DNA of 64,000 bases, taken from assembly GCA_003971905.1 (NCBI GenBank), contig RSEE01000035.1, positions 1 through 64,000 on the forward strand. The letters run 5' to 3'. The translations under genes were made by a program, and so were the position numbers. The notes beneath the pieces are model-generated. The model had not been told where the DNA came from. It was given only the letters and a program-made list of their open reading frames with translations, and did no database searches. Below, piece after piece: positions 44,513 through 55,797 of this stretch (position 1 is its first letter; every line of letters starts with the position of its first letter). The DNA comes from Moniliella sp. 'wahieum'. Its lineage: Eukaryota > Basidiomycota > Moniliellomycetes > Moniliellales > Moniliellaceae.

Positions 44513-45131
44513 ACAAGGAGACCACCGGGCCGACGCGAAGCCCCAGCTGGTGCTTGGTCGCCACCGTAGCCACCGTGGAACCTTCGCCACCTTAGCCACC
44601 GTTCCCCCTTCGCCAACACTGACACTTGCGAGCGTGCGACTTGGGAGCACACTCGGAAGAAGAATCGTTAGCCCGGCGTTGGGCTTGGAGAAAAAATGGT
44701 AGAGTGCAAAAGGGCAGCAGCACTCTCACTCAATCCTTTTCAAGGCTATTAAGAGCGCTTAGCACCTTATACACCTACAATAGCAGTCTTCTGCGTGTCT
44801 CTTTTGCACCTATGCCAACAGCTTCTGCTCGTGAGCCTTCGTCTTCGATCGATCCCAGTGCTTGATAGCTTCCAGTTCCACTGTGCATTTCTGATGCCGA
44901 TCTCCATTTGATTTCCGTTTCGTTTCACCAACAAAACAGTACCCAACAAAGGCAGCACGCATATTGTTTTGCCCTTCTTTTTCCTCGGGAATAAAATGTA
45001 CCTTGGCACACGCAACACTTATAGTGTTTTTTGTCAGACACCAAGTTCGGCACCCAATGGGTGAGGGTAAATCCAAACCTCCTCGTCAGAAACGTCGTCA
45101 TCCGCTGCAATTCGTGCTAATGCATCCGAAC

Positions 45132-46226
45132 TCAGAACTTCCTTCTCAAGGGTATGTGTCCCATGACCCACCCAATGTCGGCAAGTGGGACGACAATGTT
45201 GTTTACTGATGCGAACGTCGCTCTGTGAAAGCCTTGTTCATCGCGTGGTAGAGACGCATTACCTTCAGCATCAATCGGATGAGTTCTACCAACAATGTAG
45301 TATTCGGAGCCCGCTTCATCGGTCTCCACCCCAATGTAGTAGTCAATCAACATGAAAAAGTGCCCATCGTGCGCCAATTGCTATACAATGCCTGCATTTG
45401 TTGTGAGTAGTTGCACACAGTGTCCTAGACGGGACGAGGCATTCTGACCCTGTTGCCCTCGAACACGTTGCCTGTTCTCATTTTTGGCCCCCACTCGGCT
45501 ACTGCCCAGATCGATAAATGGGCGGTAGGGTCAATGTTGAACGAGCACAGCAACGCCGCATCCCCCCTTGCACCATCGAGCCCATCAATAATAGCTTCTC
45601 GTTTGTGATTCAACCCAACCGAAAGTGTGGTCATAGCTTGGGGAGCATGGAATCCATGCGAATGCCAACCAAGTTATCCTGGTTCCTCCTGCTCGCCTCG
45701 TTAGCAAGGACAGGATACGGTTTGGTAAACGAACGGATATGGCGGCCCAACCATCCCTGTTCCCATTCTGCCGGGGCGGTCCATATCGCCTGCCAATTGC
45801 CGTATCTCCACATGTTGTCAGCCCAATGAAGAGTGTTGTGCACCGAGATCGAATGTGGTTGATCTCTTCGTTCAGACCGTTTGGAACAGTGAAGTCGTGA
45901 AACCGTGACAAAATGGCAGGGCCGTTGTTCGGAGACGTTCGACGTCGGTAGCATACATTTCCGTTTGACAAACAGCCTAAGCATCACGCTCCCACCAGAT
46001 CGAGTATCTGCTGAGGCAGATAATGCAACTTGACGAACGGATAAAGCATGCAACTCATATTGACTGCAATCTCAAACATGCGCATGCCGCTGTTACAAGC
46101 AGAACCAATCGAACGAGGCACTCCACTACAAAACGAAGAAGGAAGAAACCTAATCGACCTGTGTTTCAAGGTTAGCTCATTCAAATCAGTATAAGAAACA
46201 CAACTGTTTCGGGAATGAGGACGCAC
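45132..46226 (-). pseudogene. Decayed transposase of TE1
   Basis: Pieces in several - strand frames give 'HNTLHWADNMWRYGNWQAIW', then 'EWEQGWLGRHIRSFTKPYPV', then 'LANEASRR', followed downstream by 'NIVVPLADIGWVMGHIPL'. The first resembles the 'LLH-DDI...GP-W...ERFCG-L...RS+K-PYA' region and the second the 'NIV-V-DI--VVG-V' end of fungal transposase-associated proteins (the DUF4218-like part of Tnp2/KDZ relatives). Stops and frame changes are frequent, more than homopolymer error alone would produce. No intact catalytic domain is visible. Confidence 0.45.
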
Positions 46227-46958
46227 ACTTCATCTGAAACTCGTTAAAAAGGTCAACATGAGCGGCACCCAAATGTATGGGCAATCTTGGATCACGTAGA
46301 CCGTTCTTCTCAGATTGAGAAAGGTGGTGTGCATGGGCTCAACAGGATGAAAGGAAGGGCACATATGATGATGAGAGGCGCTTTCAGGTTGAGGTAATGT
46401 CGGCCATCCTGTATCTGCCTTGAAACAATTCTGGCTTGCGACTGACCCATGGTCTTCAAGCTCTTGTGCGTTGTACTCTGCAGTTTGACCCAGTCTTCGG
46501 GTATGCGCAACGGAGAATGGATGGTATCAATATCATCGCTTCCGTCGCCCAGCAGCGGGCAATTTCAGAGGGATGTGTTGTCGTTGGCCAATATACCCCA
46601 CCCCCATGCCTCTTGCGCCCAACAATATCGCAAGGGCGGCACGCTCGCTCGGGACACACTTGCCATAGATGTGCTTGCTGTGCTTTAGCGTCAGCGATGT
46701 TGTACATTACCGTGGTCTGAAGAGTAAACGACTCCAGGGGGCGGACCAGGGGGCGGACCAGGAGGCGGACATGATGATGGAGAGGACCGAGGGGAAAACC
46801 TGGCGAAGACGTGGAGAGTGGACCATCATGAGGGCCAGAGGGTGATATGTACTCCTTTGGAGCTCCGCGGACGTTCCCGGGGCCTCATTTGCCGCATCGC
46901 ACACGGCTATATACTCCACAGGAGCGTACATGTGCCGGCCCTCGGATGGGTGGACTTT

Positions 46959-47214
46959 TGATGAAACCTGGAGTCTGGATGGTCCTCGAGGGTGATACAA
47001 TCGCACTGATGGTGGTGGTGGTGATGGTGGTCTAAGTCAACCAGCAACCCCTACAGAGGAGCATCAAGCTTCAGACAGCGAGTCGCCACCAGGGGCAAAA
47101 CTGCGGACCAAGGACAACCAGGAGGGAGGAAACAAAACGGAACTCCTAGGCCGGCTTGAGGAGGACCTGAAGGGACGTTGGCAAAAGCACGGGCCACCCG
47201 GTGGCTCAGCAGGA
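46959..47214 (+). repeat. Dispersed repeat R1, copy C (inside TE1)
   Basis: Third copy of R1, from TGATGAAACCTGGAGTCTGG to GCCACCCGGTGGCTCAGCAG, lacking the AGGCCTG array of copy A and with a longer GGT run. It lies within TE1, which it presumably entered after TE1 inserted. Confidence 0.8.
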
Positions 47215-47680
47215 CTGTTGGGACGTAATAAATGGTACGTTTAGAGCTCTTTGAGGCGCCAGGAGCTCTCGGAGCTCGGTGGCGTGTGGGTATGCTGCGG
47301 AGGTTGCCAGGGGCTGTTCCCACACGACAGCGCAGGGCTAATATGCTGAGCTGTGGGGGGTCCGTGCGTCGGCGTTACTGGTCTGTGCACCTTCCCACCA
47401 GAACCACACTGCTTTTGCTCTGTTGCATCAGTCCTCCTCTTACCGCCCCTTTCACAGTTGAATGATATATATACCCCCCCCCCCTCCCCCCCTCCACACC
47501 GGTCTCTCTTCCCCCTAACAACCGCCTTCCCGACATGCCTATCACTATAATTTCCACACTTCCTGCAGACCAACCGAAGACCAAAACTGGGGTAAGGTGC
47601 TAACCAAAGATCTGTCGGCATCTCAACAACTGATGCCTGCTGTCCTGTTGGCGACCAACCAATCGTCCCAGTACTGTCTT

Positions 47681-47799
47681 TGCTAGGTGTACTGACCTGC
47701 TGGGTGTACTGACCTGCTGTTGGGTGTACTGACCTGCTGGGTATACTGACCTGCTGCTGGTACTGACCTGCTGGGAGTACTGATCTGCTTCTTGGGTAC
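47681..47799. repeat. 17-bp minisatellite inside TE1
   Basis: Five to six tandem units of TGCTGGGTGTACTGACC, with lengths varying because of small indels (TGTTGGGTG, TGCTGCTGG). Confidence 0.8.
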
Positions 47800-48520
47800 T
47801 AACCTCTTCCTACAAGTGGGTACTTACATGCTTGGGCACTGACTTACATGGTATGCATGTTGGTATCATATATCAACCTCTGATGTGCTTGGTATGTTAA
47901 CCCGTACTTCCGCAGTGAGAATTACCGATAGCATGTCAAAGGGAGCATGCCACCATTTGTGATATCAAGCAACGGTACGATCGATTGCTGTGTGGATGGA
48001 ACTTGCGCGCGAGGCGGCCCCATTCTGCCTGTTCTGCCCCTTCCTGTTGCGCCTTCACGCTGCGTTTCCCTGATTAACGGCCTGAGGCCTGATTGCATCT
48101 TCTCCACCAGTATTGCCTTGCCTTGCTTGCCTCCCGTAGCACACCTTAGTAATACAATCACTATTAGCCCAACAGAGATGTCCCATATATCTAAAGGATC
48201 TAAAGTAACACAACTGCCAATGAGGCTAGTGAGGGCCGCATATAGGCCCCCAAAGTATTGAGCAATGTAACCCTGTACCGATACATTGCATTATAAGCTA
48301 ACCCTAAGGCTTATAAGCTAACCCTAGTGTAACCCTAGGACGCCATTTCCATTCCGTGGTAACCCGTGGTAACCCTTGGTAACCCGTGGAGTTCTGTGGT
48401 GTTTCCGTGGTTGAAAAAAAATTCTAACCTGTGTGGTGTGTCTATGGATTTCGTTCTCACTTTTTTTCAAGATGGAGGGGCGCACTTATCCCATAGAATA
48501 CAACAGTATGAACACGGAAC

Positions 48521-48780
48521 GGGCACGGAAGAGGTACGGAAGAGGTACGGAAGAGGTACGGAAGTGGTACGAAGGGCACGGAAGTGGTACGGAAGTGGTA
48601 CGGAAGAGTACGGAAGTGGTACGAAATGGGCGGAAGTGGTACGGAAGTGGTACGGAAGAGGTACGGAAGTGGTACGGAACGGGCACGGAAGTGGTACGGA
48701 AGAGGTACGGAAGAGGTACGGAAGTGGTACGGAAGAAGTACGGAACGGGCACGGTATGCCACGGAATCCAAACTACGGAA
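48521..48780. repeat. Subterminal GGTACGGAAGTGG array of TE1
   Basis: About twenty short units of GGTACGGAAGTGG or GGTACGGAAGAGG (11-12 bp), with GGGCACGGAA variants, run into the right terminal inverted repeat. The complement (TTCCGTACC) matches the word array inside the left end. These are candidate transposase-binding sites. Confidence 0.85.
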
Positions 48781-48846
48781 TACTACGGAATACCACGGGA
48801 GGGGTACGGAATCACCGCGGAATACCTGGAGCCTCGGATCAGTGAG
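48781..48846 (-). repeat. TE1 right terminal inverted repeat
   Basis: Inverted partner of 43,991-44,056, followed by the duplicated CATCAAC at 48,847-48,853. Confidence 0.88.
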
Positions 48847-48901
48847 CATCAACAGTACACCATATATAGCGTGCTCAATGATCGGAGTGTGGTGTACATG
48901 C

Positions 48902-48923
48902 CATAGCTAATCGAAATTTCTAG
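48902..48923 (+). repeat. TE2 left terminal inverted repeat
   Basis: A 22-bp perfect inverted match to 53,782-53,803. Confidence 0.88.
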
Positions 48924-49372
48924 CCCAGAACCTTGCCGGCCACACCACAAGCTTGTCTTTAGATTTGAGGGGCACAACCTTGTCACAGCCTCGCCAACAC
49001 AGCTAGCCCCAACCTCTTGGACCACACTGCGGCAAGGCCGCCCAGCGAGGTTGTCCCTAGATTGCTGCCTATAAAGCTCGTCACAACCTTGCCCGCTATT
49101 CTAATCACAATATATTGTGAACGGCGGCCAGCCTCGAGCCATCTTAAAAAAGATGGCCCACCCACGAACTAACCTGAGGTTTCTCCAGCCAACAGTAGGA
49201 ATTGGCCGTTGCACCATTGGAGCCTAAGACTCCCGCAGCAATTTGGCAATCTTTGGGCAGCCACACGTGCTGTGTCCGCTTTCAGCCAAATCGCTAAAAA
49301 CTGATAGACTGATGGTGTAGAGTATACATCAACAGTGGTGACTACCATCATTAGTAGCCATTCGGGAAATAT

Positions 49373-52300
49373 CTAAACATCCATTGCGGATTGTACTGCC
49401 TCCAAAACATCGTCGGCAGAAGGGACATTCTCGCCCTCGACCGCCCAGTCCTGGGCAAAAGCCAAGTCCGCAAGTCGCAGAATATCGGTGTGGGGAGAGA
49501 CAGAGTTGACAAAGTGGTTGAGCACGTAGCGCTGCACCGCCGACGTCCCAGACAAGTTGTTGTGCTGGACCCCATCGAACGTCAAGCCAGTGGTTGTATC
49601 CGTAATGCTGTTGGGGACAACCCGGCACTTGGCCTTCACGCAATTGTGCTGGACGTTAAGCGGGCCAAAGATGGTGTGGATCTGTGAAGCCGGAATGTAA
49701 GTCATGCGTCGGGCGGACGCGCGCGGTAGCTCCAGGCCTCGCATGTCATATGCCGAGTCGATAGGCATGATGCGAGCCAAAGCGACCTTGACCCAAAGCA
49801 CAGGGAGCACAAGGTTGGAACCAGTCCTCGCTGCTCCCGACCCCCCCTCGCGAGTCGGATTGGCCCGCGGGTGCACAGCAACCATATTATTAGGCCGTTG
49901 GGCGGCAATGTGTTCTATCCGGCCAATGGAGAAGGGCGGTGCATCAGGATTCTGGGCATGGCGGGGTGGGGGACTTCACCAATATCCTGTTGGGCAATAA
50001 GCACCCAGTCCCCCCTGGCACAAAGCTGGCCATGCTGTACGCGGACCAACGGCATGTCGACAATATCTTCGACCGGCCCAGTGGCAGAACGCCCCTCTGC
50101 TGTCACTTGTTCAGGAAGCCCAACCTTGTCGTGCACCGATATGACTTTGGCCTTAGCCACAGTCTGGATCGAAGCCGGACACGATCCAGCGCTGGAAGGG
50201 CTGTTGCGGCCCATACCGGGTGCGGGAGGGACTTGCCACACACTGCCGAGCCCTTGGCCCAAGAGCTGAATCGTCGTGCCAGCCTGAGGCGGCGCAACAT
50301 TCAATTGCAAAGCTGCTCGGCCCCTGCCGATCCAGACGTCTGCGGACAATTTCTTGGTGTTCCACCGGGCAGACCCTGTTCGCCTCCTCCCCTTCATCGT
50401 CAGGGGTTGTATCGCGGGACACGAGTTTTGCACGCGGCATGTCGATTGCCCGCCCTCCACATAGCAGGTTTTGCAGGTTCTCCTGGGCTGCTACCTTGTA
50501 GTTCAAGTCGCGGCAGATATCTTTGCGGTTCGTAAATATGACGGCCTTGCGCATGACGCGGACAAACTCCTCCTCACGCTGCGTGTCAGCGTTCTTGAGA
50601 GGACCCCACAACAGCGCCTGCTGGGAGAGGTGACTCAGAAGGTGGAACTTGGGGCGATGAACGAGCATGGCCGGGTCGATGGCAGCGATGGCCATGAAAT
50701 GTGAATCACCGCCTTGTCAAGCAGTTCCTGTGGGACATATGTACGGGGCAAAATGTAAGCTGCGAACTAGGACTATAGCGAAGATGATCACGGGCCTAGG
50801 AGAGCGATAGCAGTTTCAGACGTACGCCATATGTAGCCCGGTCTTGAAATGCGAAGCCATCGATGTAGCAAAGCCACTTAATGCGTGCGGCGGCCACAAT
50901 GCACTTGCGGACATTCTCCAGCCTCTCAATCTTGCTCAGAAGTCTCTGTCTCGCCATTTCCGTGACGCCGGGCTTGGTGGAGTCCAACCGTAGCATGGCC
51001 GCCAAGTTGGGCAGCACCAGAGGGAGAGTCTGGCACAATATCTTGCAGTCGACCCCCGTGACTGAGCGCATGCTGTGAACCACTTTAGTGCCATTGAGCC
51101 GTCGACGCACCGATTCCATGCCCCGCGAGTTGAGCGAATCCAGCCACAGCGCTAGCGAGGACCCCTTGTCGAAGTTCGAGTCCGTCAGCAGCTCGATCGA
51201 GGCCTTGACTGGTCCAAGGAGAACTGTGTGCATGACGTCGATCGCCAGGCTCTTGCCGACCGAGAAACTCGAGCACCCCTGCCATTCGTGGACAGTCAAA
51301 AGGGGGTTGAACACGTAGCCGTTGTTCTTGAACTCATCCAGCAGCTCACGAACGTCGGAGTCCAAATTGGAAAGCAGCCTCTTGCGCTTCTTGCCATTCG
51401 TCGCCCCTGCTGAGTCCTCCAGAGTCTTGCGGAACTTGAACAGGATAAAGGATACGTCTTTCATGTACTTGTCGTTAACCCCGGTCTGGCTCCCCCGGTC
51501 GTCGACACGGCCGTCGTTCTTGACGACCATGTCGAGTTGGTGATCGACTTCGCGCCTAGTTTCGATACTTGAACGTAGATCGCCTCCCATCTTGATGTGT
51601 CCGCCGGTAATGGTCAGTCCCATATTTTGATATGCACAGCAGTAACACCAGTGGTGTCGTATACGCACCAGACAGTCTGCCACGTTCTCCGCCAACGTGT
51701 TCGTTCCCCGTTGCCGTCCGCAATCGCAAAAACGGCAGCACACGTGGGCAGTCATGCCCATAATGGAAGCCATCTCGTTCGCGGCCACGTTGTCGCCCTT
51801 TATCATCCCGCAACGGGCTGTACAAGGATCCATCCCTCGGTGGTCGAATCCCAGACAGGGATGAGCTCTTCGTGATCCTGCCTGCAAGTTCGAAAAAGAC
51901 GTTAGCATGCTGCTTTTGCCCAGGAATCACGGCGACTTCAAAGGCAACTTGGCTTAGATTGCGATACTCACTTAGGGTTCTAGCTGTTTTACCAACTGCT
52001 CACACAACGGGAGGAGAGACTTGGCCGTTTCCGATGCAAAGAGGAAAAGGTTCCTTGCCCATCTAGACTGCGACCGTGAAACGTGCATGTTGCCCAGCAG
52101 CATGCTGTTCAGAGAGCTTGGCCGATTGGACACATTGTCTGCAAAACCATCAGCCCAGCCCACTAGCTGGAGACGGACCAGAGCTCGGCCACAGGCCTTG
52201 GCTCGAAGGGGATTGACGCTCTTCCCAATTTCCTCACCGTCCCTTGTTCCTGTGTCGTACCAGGATGTGGAAGTCATCAGTCAACCCGACAAGAATTGCC

Positions 52301-52876
52301 GCTGCGTGAAGAGCAAGAAAACTTACTAATGGTATAGTCGTCGTAGAGGCGCAACTTGGTTATGTCCAACTGAGTAAGAATGAAGGCGCGTGTCCTGTTG
52401 CCGGTGAACTTCAGCAGGTTGGACGTCTCGTCTTGGACCAGGTCGATTCCGATCCCGTGCCACGAGTCGCTATCAGCGTCGTGTTGCCACAAGACGGGAA
52501 AGATAGGCGCGAAATGCTGACCAGGTGAACAGATTCGCCAAGGTACATGTGAATGGCCAGATCGCGTGGATGCTTATTGAGCATGACCATCGGCTGAGTC
52601 CTTGTGCCGATCAGATCCCATCGTCCCTTGTGTGGTTCTTCAATGAACCCGTCCTTGAGGGCCTGGACAATCGCCCTGAGCGACCAGGGATTGGGATACT
52701 GTGACATCTTGGAGCGGATGGACGAGTTCGAGGACATGTATGAGGTGGAAAATGCGGTCTCGCCCGCGAAGGACCCAATGTATATCGTCTCCTGATACAA
52801 ACTGCTCGATACACACGAGGGCTGGCACACCGTCTCGATTGCCTTTTAGTTTTGTTGAGCGAGTAAAGAGAGGCAA
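49373..52876 (-). pseudogene. TE2 transposase-like gene (fragmented)
   Basis: Reading the - strand from right to left gives, in order: 'GVPALVCIEQFVSGDDIHW', 'DLAIHMYLGESVHLVS', 'RAKACGRALVRLQLVGWADG', then a Gly-Asp block with cysteines 'IKGDNVAANEMASIMGM', then 'TAHVCCRFCDCG', a long helical domain 'LLDEFKNNGYVFNPLLTVHE', then 'HRPKFHLLSHLSQQALLWGP', then 'TNRKDICRDLN', and a C-terminal part '(N)VQHNCVKAKCRVVPNS' near 49,630. The GD-N...C-x-x-C block and the 'K-H-L--HL------GP...TNR---RD-' block are shared by a large set of transposase-like proteins in basidiomycete genomes (Plavaka/KDZ/Tnp2-related; exact family not settled). A likely intron lies near 50,710-50,790. At least six frame breaks occur. 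Some may be sequencing error, so activity cannot be excluded. Confidence 0.65.
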
Positions 52877-53433
52877 TTTCCCTTCGCTCTTGACCGCGAC
52901 TTGTGCGAATGCGGTTCTCTCGCAACGAGACGGTTGGACTGGAGTATCGTGCTGTATATAGCTGCTGTCACGACTATCTCAAGTGCGTAGCTTAAAAAAA
53001 TCTATATATATACTAAACGCTCAGGCTGCAGGTGGGCGCCTTGAGCTGGCGGTGGCGTGGGGGGGCAACACTGGCGCCATGCGGGTGGACCACCGGTGGG
53101 CCACCGGTGGTTGCGCCTATAACCGCACGGATCATCGTTCGCCGTATGGTTGCGGGACTCATTCTCCCTCTCGAACGCGATGACGCTTCGTCCCCACGCC
53201 GCAAGTTGTATGGCTCTTGTATCTTTGCCCTTCGATCCCTATCATCTCCGTGTCCCCATGATGTTTTTGGTCTGCGATTAAACGACGAAGGCAAAATTCT
53301 GTGGTTGCCGCCGTCCCGAGGCTCCTCGAACAACCTGCCGTTGCCTTGGCGCTCCTCTACGTCTCTGTGTCTAAACAACCATGGCAATGCATGCTTTTAA
53401 AGATAATCCACTGCCTGATCTGATAGCATCGTG

Positions 53434-53546
53434 GCACCCTAGCCGCCACCCTAGCCACCACCCTAGCCACCACCCTAGCCACCACCCTAGCCACCGCCCT
53501 AGCCACGCCCTAGCCACCGCCCTAGCCACCGCCCTAGCCGCCAGTC
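53434..53546. repeat. 12-bp minisatellite in TE2
   Basis: About nine tandem units of CACCCTAGCCAC with minor variants (CGCCCTAGCCAC). Its complement GTGGCTAGGGTG resembles the GGTGGCTAAGGTGG core of repeat R2. Confidence 0.85.
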
Positions 53547-53781
53547 TAGTGAAAAATCTGTGGCTAGCCTTGCCACCAGCCTGCCAGCAAGGCTGCGGAC
53601 TGTCCGGGGATAGGTGGGGGGTAGCTGGGGGTAACCTGGGGCCAAGTTGTCGGGTATAGATTGTCTCGACCTTGGCGACCATCTTGCGCAAGCTTTTCTT
53701 GTACAGGGTTGTGGCACTTCTAATCATAGACTCACGGTATCAAATTCTTACCTTGAGGCGAGATCGGCGGCAACGTTGTGA

Positions 53782-53803
53782 CTAGAAATTTCGATTAGCT
53801 ATG
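53782..53803 (-). repeat. TE2 right terminal inverted repeat
   Basis: A 22-bp perfect inverted match to 48,902-48,923. Confidence 0.88.
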
Positions 53804-55797
53804 TGTGATCATGCAGGGACCCAGGCCAGGACGACTTGGAGGTCGTTGACCGATTGTGGATGAGAGGTCTTTCCGAGTCTCCTACGCCCTGTCTCTGTGG
53901 TAGACGCCTATAAACCTTTGCTTCATTGAAAAGTATTTCCTTCTCCCTAGCTCGGTTTCGATCCACCGCCAAACCCAAGCACCAAATTGTCGCAAGTCGA
54001 GACCCCACTGCAGTCTTCAGGAAGACATTGCACCCCTATAAAATATCCGGGCGGACTCCCAGGATGGGGCCCACCATGACATTCTGTCTATAGGAAGCCA
54101 TGCTCATACAAGATTGTGCCATTTATTCATTGTCAGGGGTGTCTCGGTTCATACCGTCCGTGACATACTCAAGAGGGTGATCCCCGTCAAATTCTCAGGC
54201 AAGCCGCGGGGACGACGTTTTTGTCGAGATATGCGTCACCCTATCATTGACCCCGCTGTCGACTGGAGCCCATAAACACGCTTAGGTGTTGAACATGTGA
54301 TGGCATTAATTGAATCAAAACAGTTGAGAGGAAGCAGCCATGTTTGGTGGTGATATGGTTGCGTGTTTTCAACGGAAGTGAGGTCTGCTACAGTTGTATT
54401 ATGGGATGATATAGGTGGGTGTCGTAGTTTGGTGGCAAAATGAAAGTCTTTGGGTGACAGCATACCCCCGCAAAACAATCCATCCTTCAGCGAAGAAACC
54501 GACTTGTGTACGTGGCACGTTACTGATTCACCTCACTCGATGACTGTAGCGTATTTGGCTTCCTTCTTTAGCGTTGCAAGAGGGAGGCAATCCAAAAGGA
54601 CACCTCTCTGTTGCTCTAAATGCGTGGGGCGATTAGAGCATTGCTGGCTTCCCTCTGTGAGATTTATATACGGTTGAGAGCAGCAGGGCAGATCATCAAA
54701 AGGCACGGTGGCAGGCGCCGACACAAATAATGGGCGCAAATTCGTCATATATGGAGCCACAATCAGATGGAGAGACCCAACTCACGAATTTATACAGCTT
54801 GCGCGACCGCCGACGTGCGAACACATTGAATTGTACTCGCACTAGTAAGTATGAACAGTATACTTGGGCTGGTGCTGTGCTGATGGGCTTTCTTGATGCG
54901 ACGGTAGCACAGCCCATCTTATAGCGAGTGCCACACCGTGCTCCAAATAGGGGTGTGCTCTCCGATATGACGAGCTACGAAACTGTCGGTGAGAGACTGT
55001 CTATTCCTCCCATCCGCGTTGCCGATGAACTGAAGCACAGGCAAAGCACAGCGGAAGACGCGTATATGATACAAAGGCTACGGTAATGGTTTGACAGTCG
55101 GGGCACTAAGGCGAGGGAGACCAGAGTTGACACAAGGTCGATGAATGTACGAATCGTTGGTGGGGAAAAAACATGCCAAAACAGAGGTCGTGGAGCGAAA
55201 CAGAAAAACAGGGAAAGAGCGAGACGCTCGAGAGGCGAAGTACTGTTGCTACCCTATACTCTCACATAGGAGTTGCCTACAGCGATGCCGCGCGAAGCCA
55301 AAGAGAGGTGTTTTTGTGTATGCCGGGAAACATGAGAGGTAGGGAGGAAAAGAAGGCAGATGGGTTGGATAAATTGGGGAACGGACAGGAGGTATATGTA
55401 CTTCATGAAGGAAGTGGGAACAGCTGAAAGGTGGTCGCAGGAATTCGTGCATGTTATAAATAGGAATCACGCTGTAGGGGCCCACAGATTGGGTCAAGAC
55501 CCTCTCCCCCAGCATATGAAGCGAGTCTGACACTCCCAACGATGCTGTGGGCACCTTTTTGGGTCTCTCCTTCGACGATGTTCAAATCGTAAACCGACAC
55601 TAGCTCGACGATAACGAGTTGATGGACAATTCTCCACACTAACCGTAAGGTCGTAAGAGGAGAAAAACGCCATTCAGATATTAACTGATAGTACAGATCT
55701 ATTTCACTTGTGGGCCAGAACTGATGACTGAAGAGGAGTTTGGCTTTGTTTTATGGACTGCGGAAAGTCACCGTCGTTCAATATCAATTTTCCATCA

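Larger units (their letters stand above)
43991..48846. mobile_element. DNA transposon TE1 with 66-bp terminal inverted repeats and 7-bp target duplication
   Basis: The terminal 66 bases (43,991-44,056 and 48,781-48,846) are inverted copies differing at three positions. They begin CTCACTGA and contain GGCTCCAGGTATTCCGCGG. Outside them lie identical 7-bp direct repeats, CATCAAC at 43,984-43,990 and 48,847-48,853, the footprint of insertion. Inside each end are arrays of a TTCCGTGGTA-like word (left 44,030-44,235; right 48,350-48,780 as its complement), as expected for transposase binding sites. The 4.86-kb interior carries a broken - strand transposase (45,132-46,226) and copies of repeats R1 and R2, so the element is old and probably immobile by itself. 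Superfamily is uncertain: ends starting CACTG recall CACTA elements, but those make 2-3 bp duplications. Confidence 0.82.
48902..53803 (-). mobile_element. DNA transposon TE2 with perfect 22-bp inverted ends
   Basis: 48,902-48,923 and 53,782-53,803 are perfect inverted copies beginning CATAGCTAATCGAAATTTC. Similarity continues about 15 bases further inward (AACCTTGCCG versus AACGTTGCCG). The 4.9-kb interior is almost filled by a - strand transposase-like gene (49,373-52,876). I found no convincing target duplication: the bases outside the two ends differ, with only an offset CATGC in common. TE2 begins 55 bases after the end of TE1, so the two form a ~9.8-kb transposon block. A 12-bp minisatellite lies inside its right end. 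Confidence 0.8.

Noticed and set aside
18781-47214. R1 as a tRNA-derived SINE
   Set aside because: The GGTCCTCGAGGTG word looks a little like a B box but lacks the invariant TTCGA core, and no A box lies at the right distance; left as an unclassified repeat.
48521-48780. CRISPR-like regular short repeats
   Set aside because: Units are contiguous 11-12 bp words without unique spacers, in a eukaryotic transposon end.
53941-53985. GGTTTCGATCCACC resembling a tRNA B box
   Set aside because: No T-stem complement, anticodon arm or acceptor partner can be drawn around it on either strand.
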